A DNA stretch of 64,000 bases from Typhlomys cinereus (Eukaryota; Chordata; Mammalia; Rodentia; Platacanthomyidae). Position numbers and translations under genes: made by a program. Positions 32,294-45,530 of this stretch are shown piece by piece. Position 1 is the stretch's first letter. Every line of letters starts with the position of its first letter. The stretch lies in contig JALPQD010000137.1 of the NCBI GenBank assembly GCA_023101885.1, positions 1,488,001-1,552,000 on the forward strand, written 5' to 3'. Below the pieces are notes generated by a model. It ran no database searches. It saw only the letters and a program-made list of their open reading frames with translations, and was not told the DNA's origin.

Positions 32294-35200
32294 AGCTCTT
32301 AGTTAAGCATGGCCACAACTTTTTTTCCCTCTTTTTAAATGCCGCTGTGTTGTTCTAATAGACCTCTGTTATCTATAATATGTTCATTTGTGCCAAGTAC
32401 ATTCCCTGGGATAACTTGAAGAGAGAAGTCTATTGAATCCCACTAAAGATTAATTTGCTTTAAATGAAACTGACCCAAAAACTGTTAGCTAAAATATGTA
32501 TACAGAGAGGTCTGAAAACCCGGATATTTTTGCTTATTTTCCAAGTTTGTTGCAGATTAGAATTTCATCACCAGAGTTAAAAGCATTCGGGACATGTTGA
32601 ATTACTTTTCTGATGGTATCTTAACAATTTTTCAACAGCTGAGTTTATTTTAGACATTAATCTTGGAGACTGTCTCAAGAAAATACAGGAAAAAAAATAA
32701 AATGTTTCTCAAATAACAGGATCTTGTAACGAGTTCTGAGGGTCACCTCTACTCAAATCGGGCACAGAAAAGACAGATGAACCACTGAGCAATTGAACTG
32801 TGTCTGTTAAAATTGACCAGATAATATATGTGTCTCCTTCTTCCTATCTCTTCATCTGAGTGATTCACACCAATGCAAATTCCGACCTACCTCTATTATT
32901 CAGTTCAAGAAGAGAAAGTATAAAAGATATATTAGTGCATGGCGCTGGATCAGTCACTGTCCTGATTTTATCTCTGCCATTTCCATTCTTTTAAATTAGA
33001 TTCTCCATTTTTTCTTAGGGTTTCATGTTTCTTCATTTCTATCACAGAACGCCAATAATTTCTCTACATTTGCAGCTAAGTCACCCTGTAGAACATATCA
33101 GCTATATTCTTAATGGTACACATGAAATTGCACTACGATATCCCACAGGCAGAAGACTGGCTTTATTAAATTACAAATATATGTAAACAGTCAGGGCTGT
33201 TGGAATCACAACAAATGGCTCATTGTGGAACATATGGAATAGAATGTCTTCACAATAGGTGAAAATTGCTTCTATTGCCTGGATCTCATAAAACCTTTAA
33301 GTTGTATTCAAAGTAAGCTAATAGAGTGGAACGTCCATTTGGAAGGCTGATATTATTGTGGGCTAGCTAGGGTCTATGAAGCTCTTACTCTTTACGGGTC
33401 TCGTGCTTCTGAGGATGTGCCTTGATCCATGGACCATGTGAACTAGTGTCATGATGAGTTGCAAAGATCCTTTAATCCCTTTACAGTTTATAGCCACTCT
33501 TTCACAAAATTATCTCATTCTGATCCTGTTTATGACCACACAAGGAATCCCATTCTCAGCACCTTCCCTATTATACATATGGTGCTTTGTCCTCAGGGTG
33601 CGGAGTAGGAAGGGGATTCACACAATCAACGCCTACTATAGGACTCAGGGCTTCTAGTTCCCCTTCAAAGAAGCTTTTTGTATCTTTTTGTTACCAGAAA
33701 GTGCACATGCTTTGAACATGAAACAGTTCTCACCTTAATCCATACCAACCAATGGAATTGAGATGTGACGAGAAAATAAATAAACCATTTGTTCTGTTCA
33801 TTCAGATCACAGGGAACAAGAAGTAAAGTAGCTCCAGTTATAGAAAAGATGTATCTTTCCTGGTGGAAGCCTGGGAGCATCATCACCCAAAGGTCTCCCT
33901 CCTTTTCTCCTGGATGTATCCAGAAAACCAGCCCATTAGTCTGCACATAGACATTGTTGGTATGGTTACCTTTTCCATGCGCTCACCAGGTGACACTGAA
34001 TAGAGGTTCCCTCACAGGAGACCCTGCTTCTTTAGGTTCTGAAGGTCAGTAGAGGCAATTCATAAGTTCTGGGGAACTTACAGCCCAGGAGGAGCAACTG
34101 CTAAGAAACAATGTGTGGTGCTGCCTGTGTTAGTATGGATTCTCTGAGAAGTAGTCACTAAGAGAGTAGTAAACACACTCACAGGAGAACGGCTATTCCT
34201 AAAGGAAGTGGGTCAAAGATGTGAGGAGGAGGATCCCTCAAACCACAGTGCCAGTGTGAGATCAGGCAAGTTTAAGGGGATATGATACATATTGTGGTGT
34301 GTCCAGAAAAGGTGTTGGGAAGTTCATGAGATGATGGCTGCCAGAAAAGGAAAACCCACATCTCCAGATGCAGGTCTTCCTCAGTATCCCTAAGCTACTC
34401 AATCATTTTGGCTGGAAACAGCCCAGGGGAAGTATTGCCCCTGCCCAAATTCCAGAGTATTCTCATGGTCTGTGTCATTTCATGCTGGATGCAAATCCAG
34501 ATTCGATGAGGAGACAGTTCAGAGCTGTGCTTCTGACACTTCCTCAATGGGTCTGGGAAGGTCTGGGCTCCAGTGGTCCACTGCTATAACCTCTTCCATT
34601 GATTTTCCTTGTCTCCCTTTACCTTACTCCTGTGCTCTCTTGGGGCATCTCCCGAAAACACAGTGTGTACTCAGATTCTCTCCATGGTCTGACTTCAGTA
34701 AAGACGGTTTTCAATAACCTTTAGCTACTGAAAAGGTCTCTGTGAAGCAAGCTCTCCCACGTTTCAGTGCTGCATGTGGCAATACTGATTCCTGAAAAGA
34801 AGTGTTCCCATCTTACTCTCATTTTTATTCTACCATCACTCTGATTTTCCAATTCCTGAACCCCATCCCAACAGGTCTGAATCATCCCTGACAAGAAAAT
34901 TTCTTGACCATCTACTCAGAATTGGTATTTTTTACTTAAAATAATGTGGACAGAATAGAGCCTAAAGCAATGATGCCAAAATATCCACAAAAATATTCTA
35001 TTTTATCTTTGAGAAACTAGAACTCAAGTGTGTTCTACCTGATGACGAAAGAGATGGTGCAGTCACCTGTGTCCAACCCGGAAGCCTGGGGAGAGTCTGG
35101 TGTCTCACTCAAGTTGAGTTTTAAAGCCTGCTCCTCTGGAAGCCTTTACTAAAAACAAAAACAAAAACAATCAGTAAAGTAATCAGGGTATGGGGTTTGG

Positions 35201-36005
35201 TCCCTAAATTCTCAGATTGGGTCATAAGACAGGTTTGTCAGAAAGCTGGGATGGTAGAGTAGGGGACGTTGCTGCATTGGATACTGGTTCATTAGGGAGA
35301 GATATGGGCGATCTCCCAGAATCTTGTTCTGCTACACTGAATGGAACATACTCTTGCCTATGGTTTTCCTTAGTCAGCCCCATAATTGTTGTACTTCCCA
35401 TATACTCACGGAACCCTTCTCTGTCAGGGAACACTGTTGAGAAGCCCCAACCTAATTCTCTTCATTTGTTTTCCATACCATCTACAATTACTAGTAGACA
35501 AAGGTAACAGTTACAGGATTGCTGAGGTTTTAATAGCCAGATAAACAAACATCACCCCAATCACTACGATTCTTCCATTTAACACCAAAAATTAGGCAGA
35601 ACATTATCTCAGTGTAAAGCAAAATTTCCCCATAATAAGACATGTTAGGACTTCATGTACATACACTTTAACTCTTATCCTAGCCTAAGGACTGGTATCT
35701 GGAAACATATGTCCATTTTGTACAGGCCCTGTGCCACAGCTTTCCAAGCATGATCTTGGGTCATTTCCACATTAGTATATGTAGTGAGGTCTCTTGTTTC
35801 GCCTTTACAGGTGAGCAGACAGTAGTACTGAGGAGAAGTAGTTTGGTCAAGGTTGAGCTGTAAACAAAAAACAAAGACAAGATGCGGGCTCCACCCTCCA
35901 ACAGAACTTACATGCTTGGCTCGTCTTTCTCATTCATTATAGTGCTCACAGGTGCTGGACATCACCCAGGAACTTGTTGGGAATGAAATTCTCCTTAAAG
36001 TATTT

Positions 36006-36200
36006 TATCTTTTATTATTATTGTGTGTGTGTATGATGAGTGTGTGGATATAGAGCCATGATCACATGTGGAGGTCAGAGGATGACCTTTTGAAGTCAGT
36101 TCTCTCCTTCCACCTTTATGTGGGTTCCCGGGATTGATCTCAGGTTGTCAGGCTTGTATGTCAAGCATTTACTCACTGAGCCCTCTTGCTGGTCCTGGAA
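36006..36200 (-). repeat. B3-type SINE, antisense
   Basis: A TG-rich tail is followed by atgtggaggtcagaggatga, cagttctctccttccacc, tgtgggttcccgggattgat, tcaggttgtcaggcttgtat and tactcactgagccctcttgc. This is the standard reversed B3 order and well conserved. Confidence 0.88.
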
Positions 36201-36549
36201 TTGAAAATTCTTAGGTCTCACTCGATGCCTGCTAGATGAGAAAGGAAGTAGGGCCCAGCAATCTGTATTTTAATAGAACCTCATGGGGGCTTCAAAGCAT
36301 GCTAAATGCTGATACCATTTCAAGACATGGGCAACTCTATTATATTATCAGTCATTTTCTGTGTATTCATTTTATACCTCTTTGAAAAGCTGCTGTATAT
36401 TCCTTAACGAGCCTTGAACTTTTATTCTCTGAAGTCCAGGTCATATAGGGGACCTCCATCTAATATCATACTAGATGGAAAGGGAAGCCCTCCCATTTGT
36501 CTTGAAGGACATACGTCCAATTGGGTGTGAAGATGAGATACTAAATTAG

Positions 36550-37480
36550 AGAACTTTTTTAGATTCTTTGTATTTCTGGCACCCTAACATTGCTACTGTC
36601 TCTCGTCCTGTGTGTTTGTGATAATCAGGAATTACATGAATATAAAACTAATATGGCATTTTGCTTGCATGTGCGATGATCATTAAAAACACAGCATGAA
36701 TCATTGCAACATATGGCATTTTAAAATAAGCTTCTCAGTGATGCCAGGAGATGCAGAACTGGCTTATTTCATTCTGCCAAGAAGTGTGGATTGGTAAGTG
36801 AAGGCTGGAAGCAGGGCTTTCTCTGGAATACATTAGAAAGCTTTCTTTCTCCTCAGCGCAGACTGGGCTGCACTTACCTCACAAACAAGAGATTCCTCTG
36901 AACTTGATTTTCAAGTAAAGCCCTCTAGATACAGGCATTATTATTTTTATATTAGAAATATTCTAGCACAGAAAGCTTGCAGCCTTGCAAATGAATTAAC
37001 ACTTCACGCGGGCAGACTCTGAATATTACAGGCAATTGAGCACAAACAATATGCCTTAGAAAACATCGAGACATAATTATGGAATGAATGCAAAGTGTGG
37101 GGCGTTCTGCAGCTTCTTATCAGAGATTTTAATTGAAGACTTCCTTTATTTTGCTATCTCAAGGATGGCATTATATATCCAACCCTGAAAGGGAGAGATA
37201 AACAAATTTCATGCTCACTTTTAATCTCTTTACCAGTAACAACATCCTTACCCATCAGACTAAGTTCTCTTGTGTAATTGGTTAGATTACTAAGATTTAA
37301 TAGCATCTATTCACAGCAATCCAAAGAGTACTTTCCATTAATACCATGCTTCTAGATATTCCTATTAACCCTCACTAAATATGATTGTTAATATATGCTC
37401 CGAATGATCTTCCCAGCTGTGGCTTACTGATAACTTTTCCAGGATGCAAACGCTTTGTCTGCGTGGGGTAACGTGCTAGG
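36550..37480. promoter_or_regulatory. Candidate conserved non-coding block
   Basis: About 900 bases without repeats, with dense homeodomain- and POU-like cores. Examples are gatgatcattaaaaac near 36678, gcaaatgaattaacac near 36985, acataattatggaatg near 37070, and gattttaattgaag near 37125. The two ends abut unique DNA and a B4 element. Inferred from composition only. Confidence 0.3.
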
Positions 37481-37489
37481 AACAATTTG

Positions 37490-37795
37490 TACCTGTGGTG
37501 TGTATACATGTTCATGGTGTGTAACATTTGTGTGTGAGACTGGACACTGAGCATCCTCCTCTGTTGCTCTCCATTCTATTTTCGAGTCAGTGCCTCTTGA
37601 ATTTGGAGCTTACCAATGCAGCTAGACTGGCTGACCAATCAGCTGCAGAGATCCACCTGTTCCTCCCTGCTTTCCCATTGCTGGGATCACATGTATGTGC
37701 CGCCACACCAGCTGCTTTCTGGGGATTTGAACTCAAGTCATGATGCTTGAGGATGCAGGCGCTTTACTGATGGCGCTATCTCCCTACTTCTGAAG
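37490..37795 (-). repeat. B4-type SINE, antisense
   Basis: gtgtatacatgttcatggtg is followed by cagtgcctcttgaatttgg, ctagactggctgaccaatca, attgctgggatcacatgtat, gatttgaactcaagtcatg and gctttactgatggcgctatc. Confidence 0.8.
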
Positions 37796-39527
37796 AATTT
37801 CTTTCTGAATAACTTGGTCTAGTTAGTCATTTCAGAAAAAAAATGAGTGAGCAAACAATTCTGTTGGATAATTTTGAGTTACAGAATCACGTGATGTAGG
37901 AAGATTCTGCTCTAACATCATGTAGTATCTTCCCGCAGAGGTGATCAGGCTTCTGGGGGGGGGGGGGTAGATTGGACTGAGGAACTCAGGTAGACTTCCT
38001 TCCTTAGACAGTATAGACAGTAGTCATCTATCTCTTGGCAGAGTGACTTTCTCAGCCTCCCGGAATACATGTCACCAAGCAGGTTACCTTCAGAACTGTC
38101 ACATGTGACACATGTCACTTAGAAATAGGTTTCCCTCCTGAATCTATTTGGATTCTCTGAGGCAGAAAATTTTCATAATATATTGATTTCATAGTAACAA
38201 GACTCTGTGTTGCTGGGAAAATGTCAAAATGAACACACAAAGCTGCAAGCTGCAAGTGGGATTGGTGCTCCCTGGAGATGGGAGACTCTGATGCAGTATG
38301 TAACCTGCTCTCCCCTGCACAGTGCCTGCTTGCCACAGCCCTGGTTTAACGTGGAGCAGCAAGGGAAGGATAGCCAGGAGGAAGCACACTATTACCACGG
38401 CGTGTGTATCTGGCAAGCATCTGAACTTGCACCTACAGGAGATAGGTGTGGTCGAGTTTCGACATGACTGCCAGATGGAATAAGCAGCCGTCACAATCTA
38501 CACGGACCTGAACGATTTGTGGGGTGGATAGCTACACAAACCAGGCCAATGGTGCTCCACAAGAAGAACAGGCGAGGAGATGTTGCACATCATTCCTGTT
38601 ACTATTTGGGATTCAATTGCCATAATTGGTTTGTTATTTTGACATTGCAGATGTTCAACCCTGAGGTAATTTTATTCCATTTGGCCTTACAGTGCTATCA
38701 TAAAATATTGTGGTAATCTTTGTTTGTGTTTACTAAGCTATATATCACAGAGTTATTTCCTTTCTGTTCAAATTCTATTGTAGCAAAGGAATTATTGTCC
38801 TATATTAAATTTAAGGTTTCTCAGTCTTGACATTTTGCTTAGGTTAATGTTACCATTGTCATTCCTTATGAATTTTTTGAAATTGTCTATTTTTATAAAA
38901 TTTTCCAGAGAAAAATGTGAACTGCATAATAAAATTTATGGTAGTTTTCAATGAGTAAAGATGGGCATTTTTACACAGAACCCAGATCATAAGAAACATA
39001 TTCTTCAAATCAGTGCTTCCACCTGTTCTGATGCTTGACATGCAGAGACCAAAGGATCAGGCCTTGACTGACTTATGCTTTTCATTTCAGGGCAAAGAAG
39101 GATAAAGTTCACGGTTAGAGTACTACTTTCTATTGAAAACAAACTTAATTGTAATTTATAATTTCTGTCTTTTGCATAAAGGAAAGTCAAATATAAGCAA
39201 CAATGTGAATTCTTAGTTTCAATGAAAAAGATTTTCAAATTATATCTTCATCCATAACTCATTTCTAGGTCATAGCTCATATCAGAATTCTTAGATACCT
39301 ATTGAAGAAGGTGACTAACCTAATACTGAATTTTAGAAAGAAAACACGCATTTGACTTATACATCAAAGGTGAACTGTGGACTTTGGTTCCTGTTGAGAG
39401 ATCAACTAGGTCACCAATGAGCAGAAGAGACTTTGAAACATAGGTAAAGGGAAGAATAAGGAGAAGAGGAAGCAGCCATTCATGGGGTCCTGAAAAGACT
39501 TTTCTTTCTTTAAAAATTGATAGGAGA
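37796..39527. other. Single-copy DNA, no gene seen
   Basis: It contains a run of 13 G near 37957-37969. Frames around 38189-38494 (86-101 codons) overlap in sense and antisense and carry no recognisable motif. Confidence 0.45.
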
Positions 39528-39725
39528 GGGCTGGCTAGATGGATCAGCAACTACAGGCACATGAGGATGAGCATGGCAACCTGAGTTCAATCCTCAGAAG
39601 CCCACAAGGTAGAAGAGAACTGGTTTCCAAAAGTTGTCCTCTGACCTCCACATAGAAACCATGACATGCATGTACTTTTAATCTCTCTCTTTCTCTGCTT
39701 CTGCTGCTTCTTCAAATAGATTCTT
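39528..39725 (+). repeat. B3-type SINE, sense
   Basis: gggctggctagatggatcag is followed by ggcaacctgagttcaatcct, tagaagagaactgg, agttgtcctctgacctccac and a TC-rich end. Confidence 0.82.
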
Positions 39726-40082
39726 TTTAAAATTTGGAAGAAACAGCCCAGAAAAGCAGTTGTGTAACAAGCCAGAAGGATCCATTCACATGTGTACCGC
39801 TGGAGGTGCTAAGCTCTGGGTTAGGGCTGGGTTGGACAAGCCAGCAGTACTGTGCTTGAGGGTCTTGACTTGTCACTCAGTAATTCAATGATTTTATTAC
39901 TGTCACACTTTATTTTTTACTTTCCAAATGCTAACTATCAGGCAACCTTTTGTATTTCAAATTTAATACAAGTAACAGTATATAGACACTTGCTCCCCTG
40001 CCAAGGGGAAAAAAATTGTCCCTAATTGCCAAGTTCTCAATATTCTGCTAAAATGCAGCAATTGTAGGAATACATATGTGTT

Positions 40083-40084
<2 letters not shown>

Positions 40085-40122
<38 letters not shown>
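40085..40122 (+). repeat. (TG)n microsatellite
   Basis: About 36 bases of TG with a single leading interruption. Confidence 0.95.
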
Positions 40123-40123
<1 letters not shown>

Positions 40124-40255
40124 AGATAATGATGCTTGCTACAAATCTGACAACCTGAGTTTAATCCTTGGAACCTACATATATGTGGAAGAAGAGAACT
40201 TATTCCACAAACTTGCCTTCTGATCTCCACTCATGTGCTCTCATGGGACCTTTGT
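40123..40255 (+). repeat. B3-type SINE relic, sense
   Basis: It reads gataatgatgcttgctac, then ctgacaacctgagtttaatc, then gaagaagagaacttattcca, then ccttctgatctccactcatg, in B3 order without the head. Confidence 0.65.
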
Positions 40256-40360
40256 CTCTACTTCCTAGTCTTTTTAGTTTTGGGTTCTGGGGTTTGAATT
40301 GGGGTCTTTGTACTTATAAAACAAGTTCTAGGCAGACAAATAGAAACATGTTCTATTGAC

Positions 40361-40852
40361 TTGGTTATGGCAGCTCAGAGAAGGATCCTAAGGGAAGGTT
40401 CAGAAGTGTTCCTTAAGCTGTCATGGACAAGCAAATCGCCTACTGATCTGAGCAACAATGTAAACTCTGAAAACATCATTAGTGTTGAGATGAAGTTCCA
40501 GGATGACATCAGGGTGGCTGGCCAGCCGACCACACAAGGAGTAAGCAGAAATATAGTTCTCAAGCATACTTGTACGTTAGTGTTACCCTGGGAGCACTTA
40601 AAAGATGATGGATGCTCATTCTCACCTCTGAAATTGTCTGATTTCATGGACCTAGGAGGAGTCCCAGGCATCTCAAAGATGCCCCAGACAATTCAATGTG
40701 CAGGCAAGATTGACACCCCAGACTTAGAGATGAGCTGGAATGTGCTAAAGGCATGCAGGGAAAACATGGATGTATGGATGCAAATGGTGTATTCAGTGAA
40801 TCACGGGCCATTAGATTCAGTTATAGCTAGAGCCAAACATGAGAGGCAGTGA
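40361..40852 (+). other. 163-codon open frame, probably not a gene
   Basis: The frame begins ATG at 40361 and stops at 40852. The translation (MVMAAQRRILREGSEV...) has no signal peptide, membrane segment or known domain that I can see. Positions about 40553-40725 fall in a DNA-transposon relic, which supplies the middle third of the supposed protein. There is no obvious promoter, splice context or poly(A) signal arrangement. The most likely reading is a chance frame across a fossil repeat; a lineage-specific exonised element is possible but unsupported. Confidence 0.3.
40553..40725. mobile_element. hAT-Charlie-type MER relic (MER5/MER20-like)
   Basis: The order agttctcaagcatacttgta, attaccctgggagcacttaa-like, cacctctgaaattgtctgat, cctaggaggagtcccaggca, cagacaattcaatgtgcagg, caagattgacacccc matches this non-autonomous element group. 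Its consensus runs CAGTGGTTCTCAACC...CACCTGGGGAGC...AGAGATTCTGATT...GGTGATTCTAATGTGCAGC...GGTTGAGAACC. The exact subfamily is uncertain. Confidence 0.6.
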
Positions 40853-40984
40853 GAGGAAAAACTGGGCAACCAAATTATATTTGCTACCTTCTGAAGATAT
40901 CGTGATATAATAACATGATATATATTCCATATACTATATATTAACACTATAACATGAAGTTTATAAATATATTTGTCACCAGAA

Positions 40985-41390
40985 AACTCAGGGGCAGTGA
41001 GTACATTGATGATGCTTTATAATCAGCACCATTATCCATCTCCAAAACTTTTTCCACCCAAACAGAAACTCTAATTCTACATCTGTTCTCCCCCAGGCCC
41101 TGGATACCTCCATTCTGTATCATCTCTATAAAGCTTCCTGTTTATATACTTCATACAATGAAATCATGCTATTTTTTTGCTCTTTATACACCTTATTTTA
41201 CTCACCATGCTTTCAAGTTCATTCATGCTATATATCCTAGAATCCCAATCCTTTTATGGCTGATAATATCTTATTGCCTGCATTAACTATGTTATTCTTC
41301 CATTTACATATTATTGAAAGACACTGAGTTGGTCCCACTTTTCAATTAATATAACAAATAATGTTGCTGTGACCATCAACCCACCTTAGA
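40985..41390 (-). mobile_element. Ancient LINE-1 3' region, antisense
   Basis: Reversed L1M-type sequence: cattatccatctccaaaact, ttccacccaaacagaaactc, cttcatacaatgaaatcatg, ttcaagttcattcatgctat, then ttccatttacatattattg and aataatgttgctgtgac. Confidence 0.75.
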
Positions 41391-43007
41391 GATCGCAATA
41401 ACATATAGAACATTAAGAAGTTAAAGCTACCTAGGCCTTAAGTGAAATCGACCAAATTAGAATCTTTGAGGGTGTTCGCACATGACTGTCCCCACTTTAA
41501 ACTTCTAGCAAATGATATAATTGTCAGGCGAAGTGTGAACTGCTTATTTGCGTAATGCTAGTTGAGTTCAAATCTCAGGAGAATTCCTTTGAGGGACATT
41601 CCTTGAAGAGTTGGTGTATTAGGACAATCTGTTGGAGGGCTTGTGGCAAGAACTAGATCTGGTACCAAGACAGGAAGAATGTGATTATATAAAGCCTCAC
41701 ATAGGCCTTTGGAATTCTGCATAAGTCACCTACCACTGGGGTTTGAAGAAGATTAACCTCAAGGCTGTGAAGTTGGGCGTGGCAGGTCTTCTTCACATCT
41801 CTGACACATTCTAATAACCCACCCACCTTTGCATCCTTTATTGCAAGAAACCATTTGTCACAGGAGAAACTGAGTAGGAACATAGAGATGGCTGAGAAAA
41901 GCTAGTCCCTATTATGGGAAAATACACGCAGGCCAACAGAGACATCACATTGCATATGTTTGACAAAATAGTCACACACATGCCAGCAGAGAAGCCTGGG
42001 ATTCGCTCCCAGTCTCAGTTTGGAATTATTTTTTCATATCACATTAATTTGGAGAATTTTAGGTATCGATTGCCTCCATTAATGGGTTCAAAGGAAGTTG
42101 CAAAGATATCTAAGCACCAGAGTCTTCTTTGCCTTACCAGAATACACTGAATGGGTGTTATAAATGTCATAAATGCCATGTAGTGCGTTTGCTCAAGACG
42201 AGTCAGACTTCGCTAAGTTAATGTTCATAACAATTATTGTTAGTTTACAGTAAAAAATATGATACAATTTTAGCTTATCATATTTTAACTCTGAAACATA
42301 GATGTATGGTGTGTTCTGTTGTTTCTAGCAACAGTTTCAGGAGTCCTGATCAATTATCCCACATCTAAATGCTTGTATAGAGGAGTGACAATGTATTTCC
42401 ACATCCTCATACTCGAGACAACAATGACCAAAAAAAAAAAAAAAAAGCTTTCAAGTTTTTCCATCCTCCTCCTGCATGGCTGCACACAGGGTTACCAGGA
42501 TTCGATGTGTCAGACATGAGGAACGTTCTATGTCTTTCCAAGCAAAGGCAAGTTATACACTTCGCTTAAGTGTAAAATTATGAAGGATGCAATTTTGCAC
42601 TCAAACTTCAATTGTAATAATTCTCTCAATTAATGTGTCCTGTTTCTAGTTTGCTTGGGCCCTTCTATCTGACAGGCTTCTCTTCCCTAGAGAACAAACA
42701 ACAGTTTGCTTCCACACAGCTTGGCAAGGAGAGGAGAGTTGTTAATTTTGTTATGTTTTCTTATTTTTACTATCTTCTTGTGTTTAGCTCCTGTATTTTT
42801 ACAGCTCTAACATCCAATGGGCTCAAGACCTGGCTGTATTGACAAGTTCACAAGGAATCCTTTACCTCTGCATGCCACAGAAGGGCATGGATTGCTGTCT
42901 AATGACCTTCTGGTGCAGACATAGTAGATAGTTACCTGTCAACTTGAGGTGTATGTATGCAGAGATATCCCTTTCCCTTTGGGCTCTAGAGTTAGATTCT
43001 TTTTTTT
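41391..43007. other. Single-copy DNA, no gene seen
   Basis: No gene. A run of 17 A lies near 42431-42447. Frames are 78 codons or shorter. Confidence 0.5.
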
Positions 43008-43818
43008 TCCTTTTTAAAAATTATTTATTTATTTATTTATTTATTTCTGCTCATACAAACTTTTTTAACTTTTTTTATTATTATTTCTGCTCATACAAAC
43101 TTAATAGGTACACCAGTTCCCTCCCTCCCTCCTCCTTCCCCCAACCTCCCTGCTTCCCCTCCCCTCCTTCCCCATTCCCCAGTGCCTCTCTCCCCAATCC
43201 CAGGAGAATCCTTCAATGTACATGCCAGAGTCTCCTCTGGGTCCTCCTCTCCGACAAGGACCCAGTGGCATTTCCCTGAACCCTTTCCTGTGTTCTCCTT
43301 AAGCATAGGAACACTACTGTGGCTGTCAATCCCTTGCCTCCAAGGATCTTGGTGCCTTTAGCGAATGCTAGACTTTGTGGGATCAATAGTGTGTTGGACA
43401 TTGCGCCAGGCATGCAAAGTCCAATTGTAATTGCTTTGGCCCTAACTTGTGTGGAGTATCTTGCATATCATTGCTCCTCCCATCCTTGTGCTCTTAGAAT
43501 CTTACCGCCCCCTCTTCCACAAATTTCCCTGAGCTTCAGGATGAGGAGAGATTAGGCTGGCCTAGTTCTAGGTGGTCGATATAGAGTCTCTGAAGTTCTG
43601 GATTGTGGTTTGTTGATTTTCTTTTGCAGTTTTGCTGCTCCTGCAATGCCCTTCACTCCATCCTGCTGGGCACTGTATGTCACCCCCTGGCCAGAGACAA
43701 AAAGCTGTTAAACTAGAGTCTTGTTATAAGAGCACATTCAAGGGTAGATGTAATAAAAGTAGGAAACCGCACTAAGGGAGGGGGTCAATCACCCATTTGC
43801 AAAATAGTTACTTTTTAT
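43008..43818 (-). mobile_element. LINE-1 3' end (copy 4), antisense
   Basis: Reversed copy of the same L1 3' UTR. At the left is a compound tail with a (TTTA)n run and a duplicated block. Then come ttaataggtacaccag, a C-rich tract at about 43115-43185, the 78-codon frame on the plus strand (43319-43555), and the 5' truncation point at about 43818. The sense frame of the element is at 43213-43413 on the minus strand. Confidence 0.9.
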
Positions 43819-45284
43819 ATTCCTGTATTCTGGATTGAACTGATTGAACTTTTCAGTCTTTGTGCATCTATAGAAGCGCCTATATGTTTCTGGATGAACC
43901 CAAGATAGCTTAAATATGATATCTATGTTTGGGCATTAAAATAAAACAAACCCCATAATGACCTATGAATGGCACTCTTAAAGTATCTTCTAGGCAAATT
44001 TCACCAACATGAAGATAGATCTGAAAATCCATCTCTTAAAAGAAATAATACATGACTTATGGATACTCAGCCTCTGTGGGAGTCTTGGTATAGCCCACCC
44101 TCCCTCAGCTGTCTGGGAGGGTTTGGAAGAATGTCAGGTCTTACAGTACACTGCATACTGCCTTAGCTCCTTGGATTGTGATATACCCTCCGTCCCTGGA
44201 GACAAGTTTTATTATCAAGAACTGGATGTGGTCTCAGTGTCTGAGGGACAGAGCTGATATTCAGCCCTTTCTCTGGAGCTCAGCAGGCAGCTTTTACCTG
44301 GCCTCAGCATCTTCATCCTGGATTTGGTTTCAAATAACAGCCTTCTGGAAAAGGGTTGGGGCTGAGAGAAAGAGGAAAGAATATGTTTTTGTGTCTTTTC
44401 TAATGAGAGCTTCTTTGGAAAGCAATGAATTTTCGGTAATTATTAAATTTTAAACTAGTAAGACCATCGGAAAGATACCTGCCCAGCGAGGTCTCTCAGT
44501 CTCAGCCTCCTCAATGTTCCAAAGAGCCTCCAACAGACTCAGTGACCTTTCACTGCACGTCCTGGGGTGCTTGGTGGAGAGTCATGTTGCCATACTTGTC
44601 AAATTATCTCTACTTGGTGAATACAATGGGTAATATACAAAGTAAATTATTTAAATACAACAAAAGGTATTGTGCATTTCTGTGGATGTAGTATCTTTGC
44701 TGGAATAAGCAGTTCTTCCAGCAGGGACTTGTATTACCAGGAAGGCCCTTTGGCTGCATGTCACTCTGGGTATTTGATTCACAGGTTCAAAGATGTCATA
44801 GCAGAACTTCAGTGTCCTGCCAGTCTGCAAGTGTCGCAACCTGCCAGATTCAGGGGCGCACAGGTGATCCTGCCTCCTTCTGTCTCTGTCAGGACTTTTT
44901 CATGCAAACTCGCCGACTTTCTTCCATCTCATGAGTAATTTCCTCCAGAATATGCTTGTGACTACTGCGGTCTTCTTGTAGCTGGTCCCAAAGCTACCGA
45001 TTGGTCTTAGAGTCACTCTTAGCAGAGGCCAGGATTCCAGTCTCGTAGTTCCATAACACAGAGCTTTCTATTTTCTCAGAAAGAGTCATACTAAACCAAA
45101 TTCAGCTAACTGATACACAAACCAGAAGATTAATTTCCATGAAAGCGCAACAACCCCTTGAACTAGTCGTTTTCTTAGATCACATAATCCCATTCCATTA
45201 GGCAAATCCACAAAGGAAAATACTTGATCACTTTGGTAACTTATCACAAAAGTAGACTGGTATTTAGAATCAATGGTACCAAAT
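43819..45284. other. Single-copy DNA, no gene seen
   Basis: Frames of 82-91 codons at 44009-44453 overlap in different registers and match nothing known. No repeat recognised. Confidence 0.5.
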
Positions 45285-45530
45285 GGTAACAGGTAATATT
45301 TATTGAGTATTCACTGTGAGGCACATCTGTAAGTTTTGTTTACTTTCAGCTGCCGTTGTCCTTGTGTATTAGGTGGCATCCTAACTGTCTTTACACACTG
45401 ATTCAATTTCATTGTCTTGGAGGTTAGGGCCATATTCTTCATCTCAAGTTACAAGGGAGAAAGCAAGGTCAAAGGTCATTACCTGAAGTCAGCAGCTGAG
45501 TAGTAGAACTGGAATTTAACATACACCTCC
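45285..45530 (-). repeat. MIR, antisense, nearly full length
   Basis: It reads taatatttattgagtattca, then ctgtgaggcacatctgtaag, then aggtggcatcctaactg, aagcaaggtcaaaggtcatt, and agtagtagaactggaattta, the full reversed MIR order. Confidence 0.8.

Larger units (their letters stand above)
30946..36005. other. Mostly single-copy DNA, no gene seen
   Basis: About 5 kb without a recognised young repeat. It holds the 39 bp direct repeat described separately. MIR-like antisense pieces lie near 32125-32200 (agactttattgagatcttac) and 35725-35855 (tcgcctttacaggtgagcag). An LTR-like patch of uncertain type lies near 34125-34180. Frames of 81-96 codons overlap on both strands and show no domain. Confidence 0.45.
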
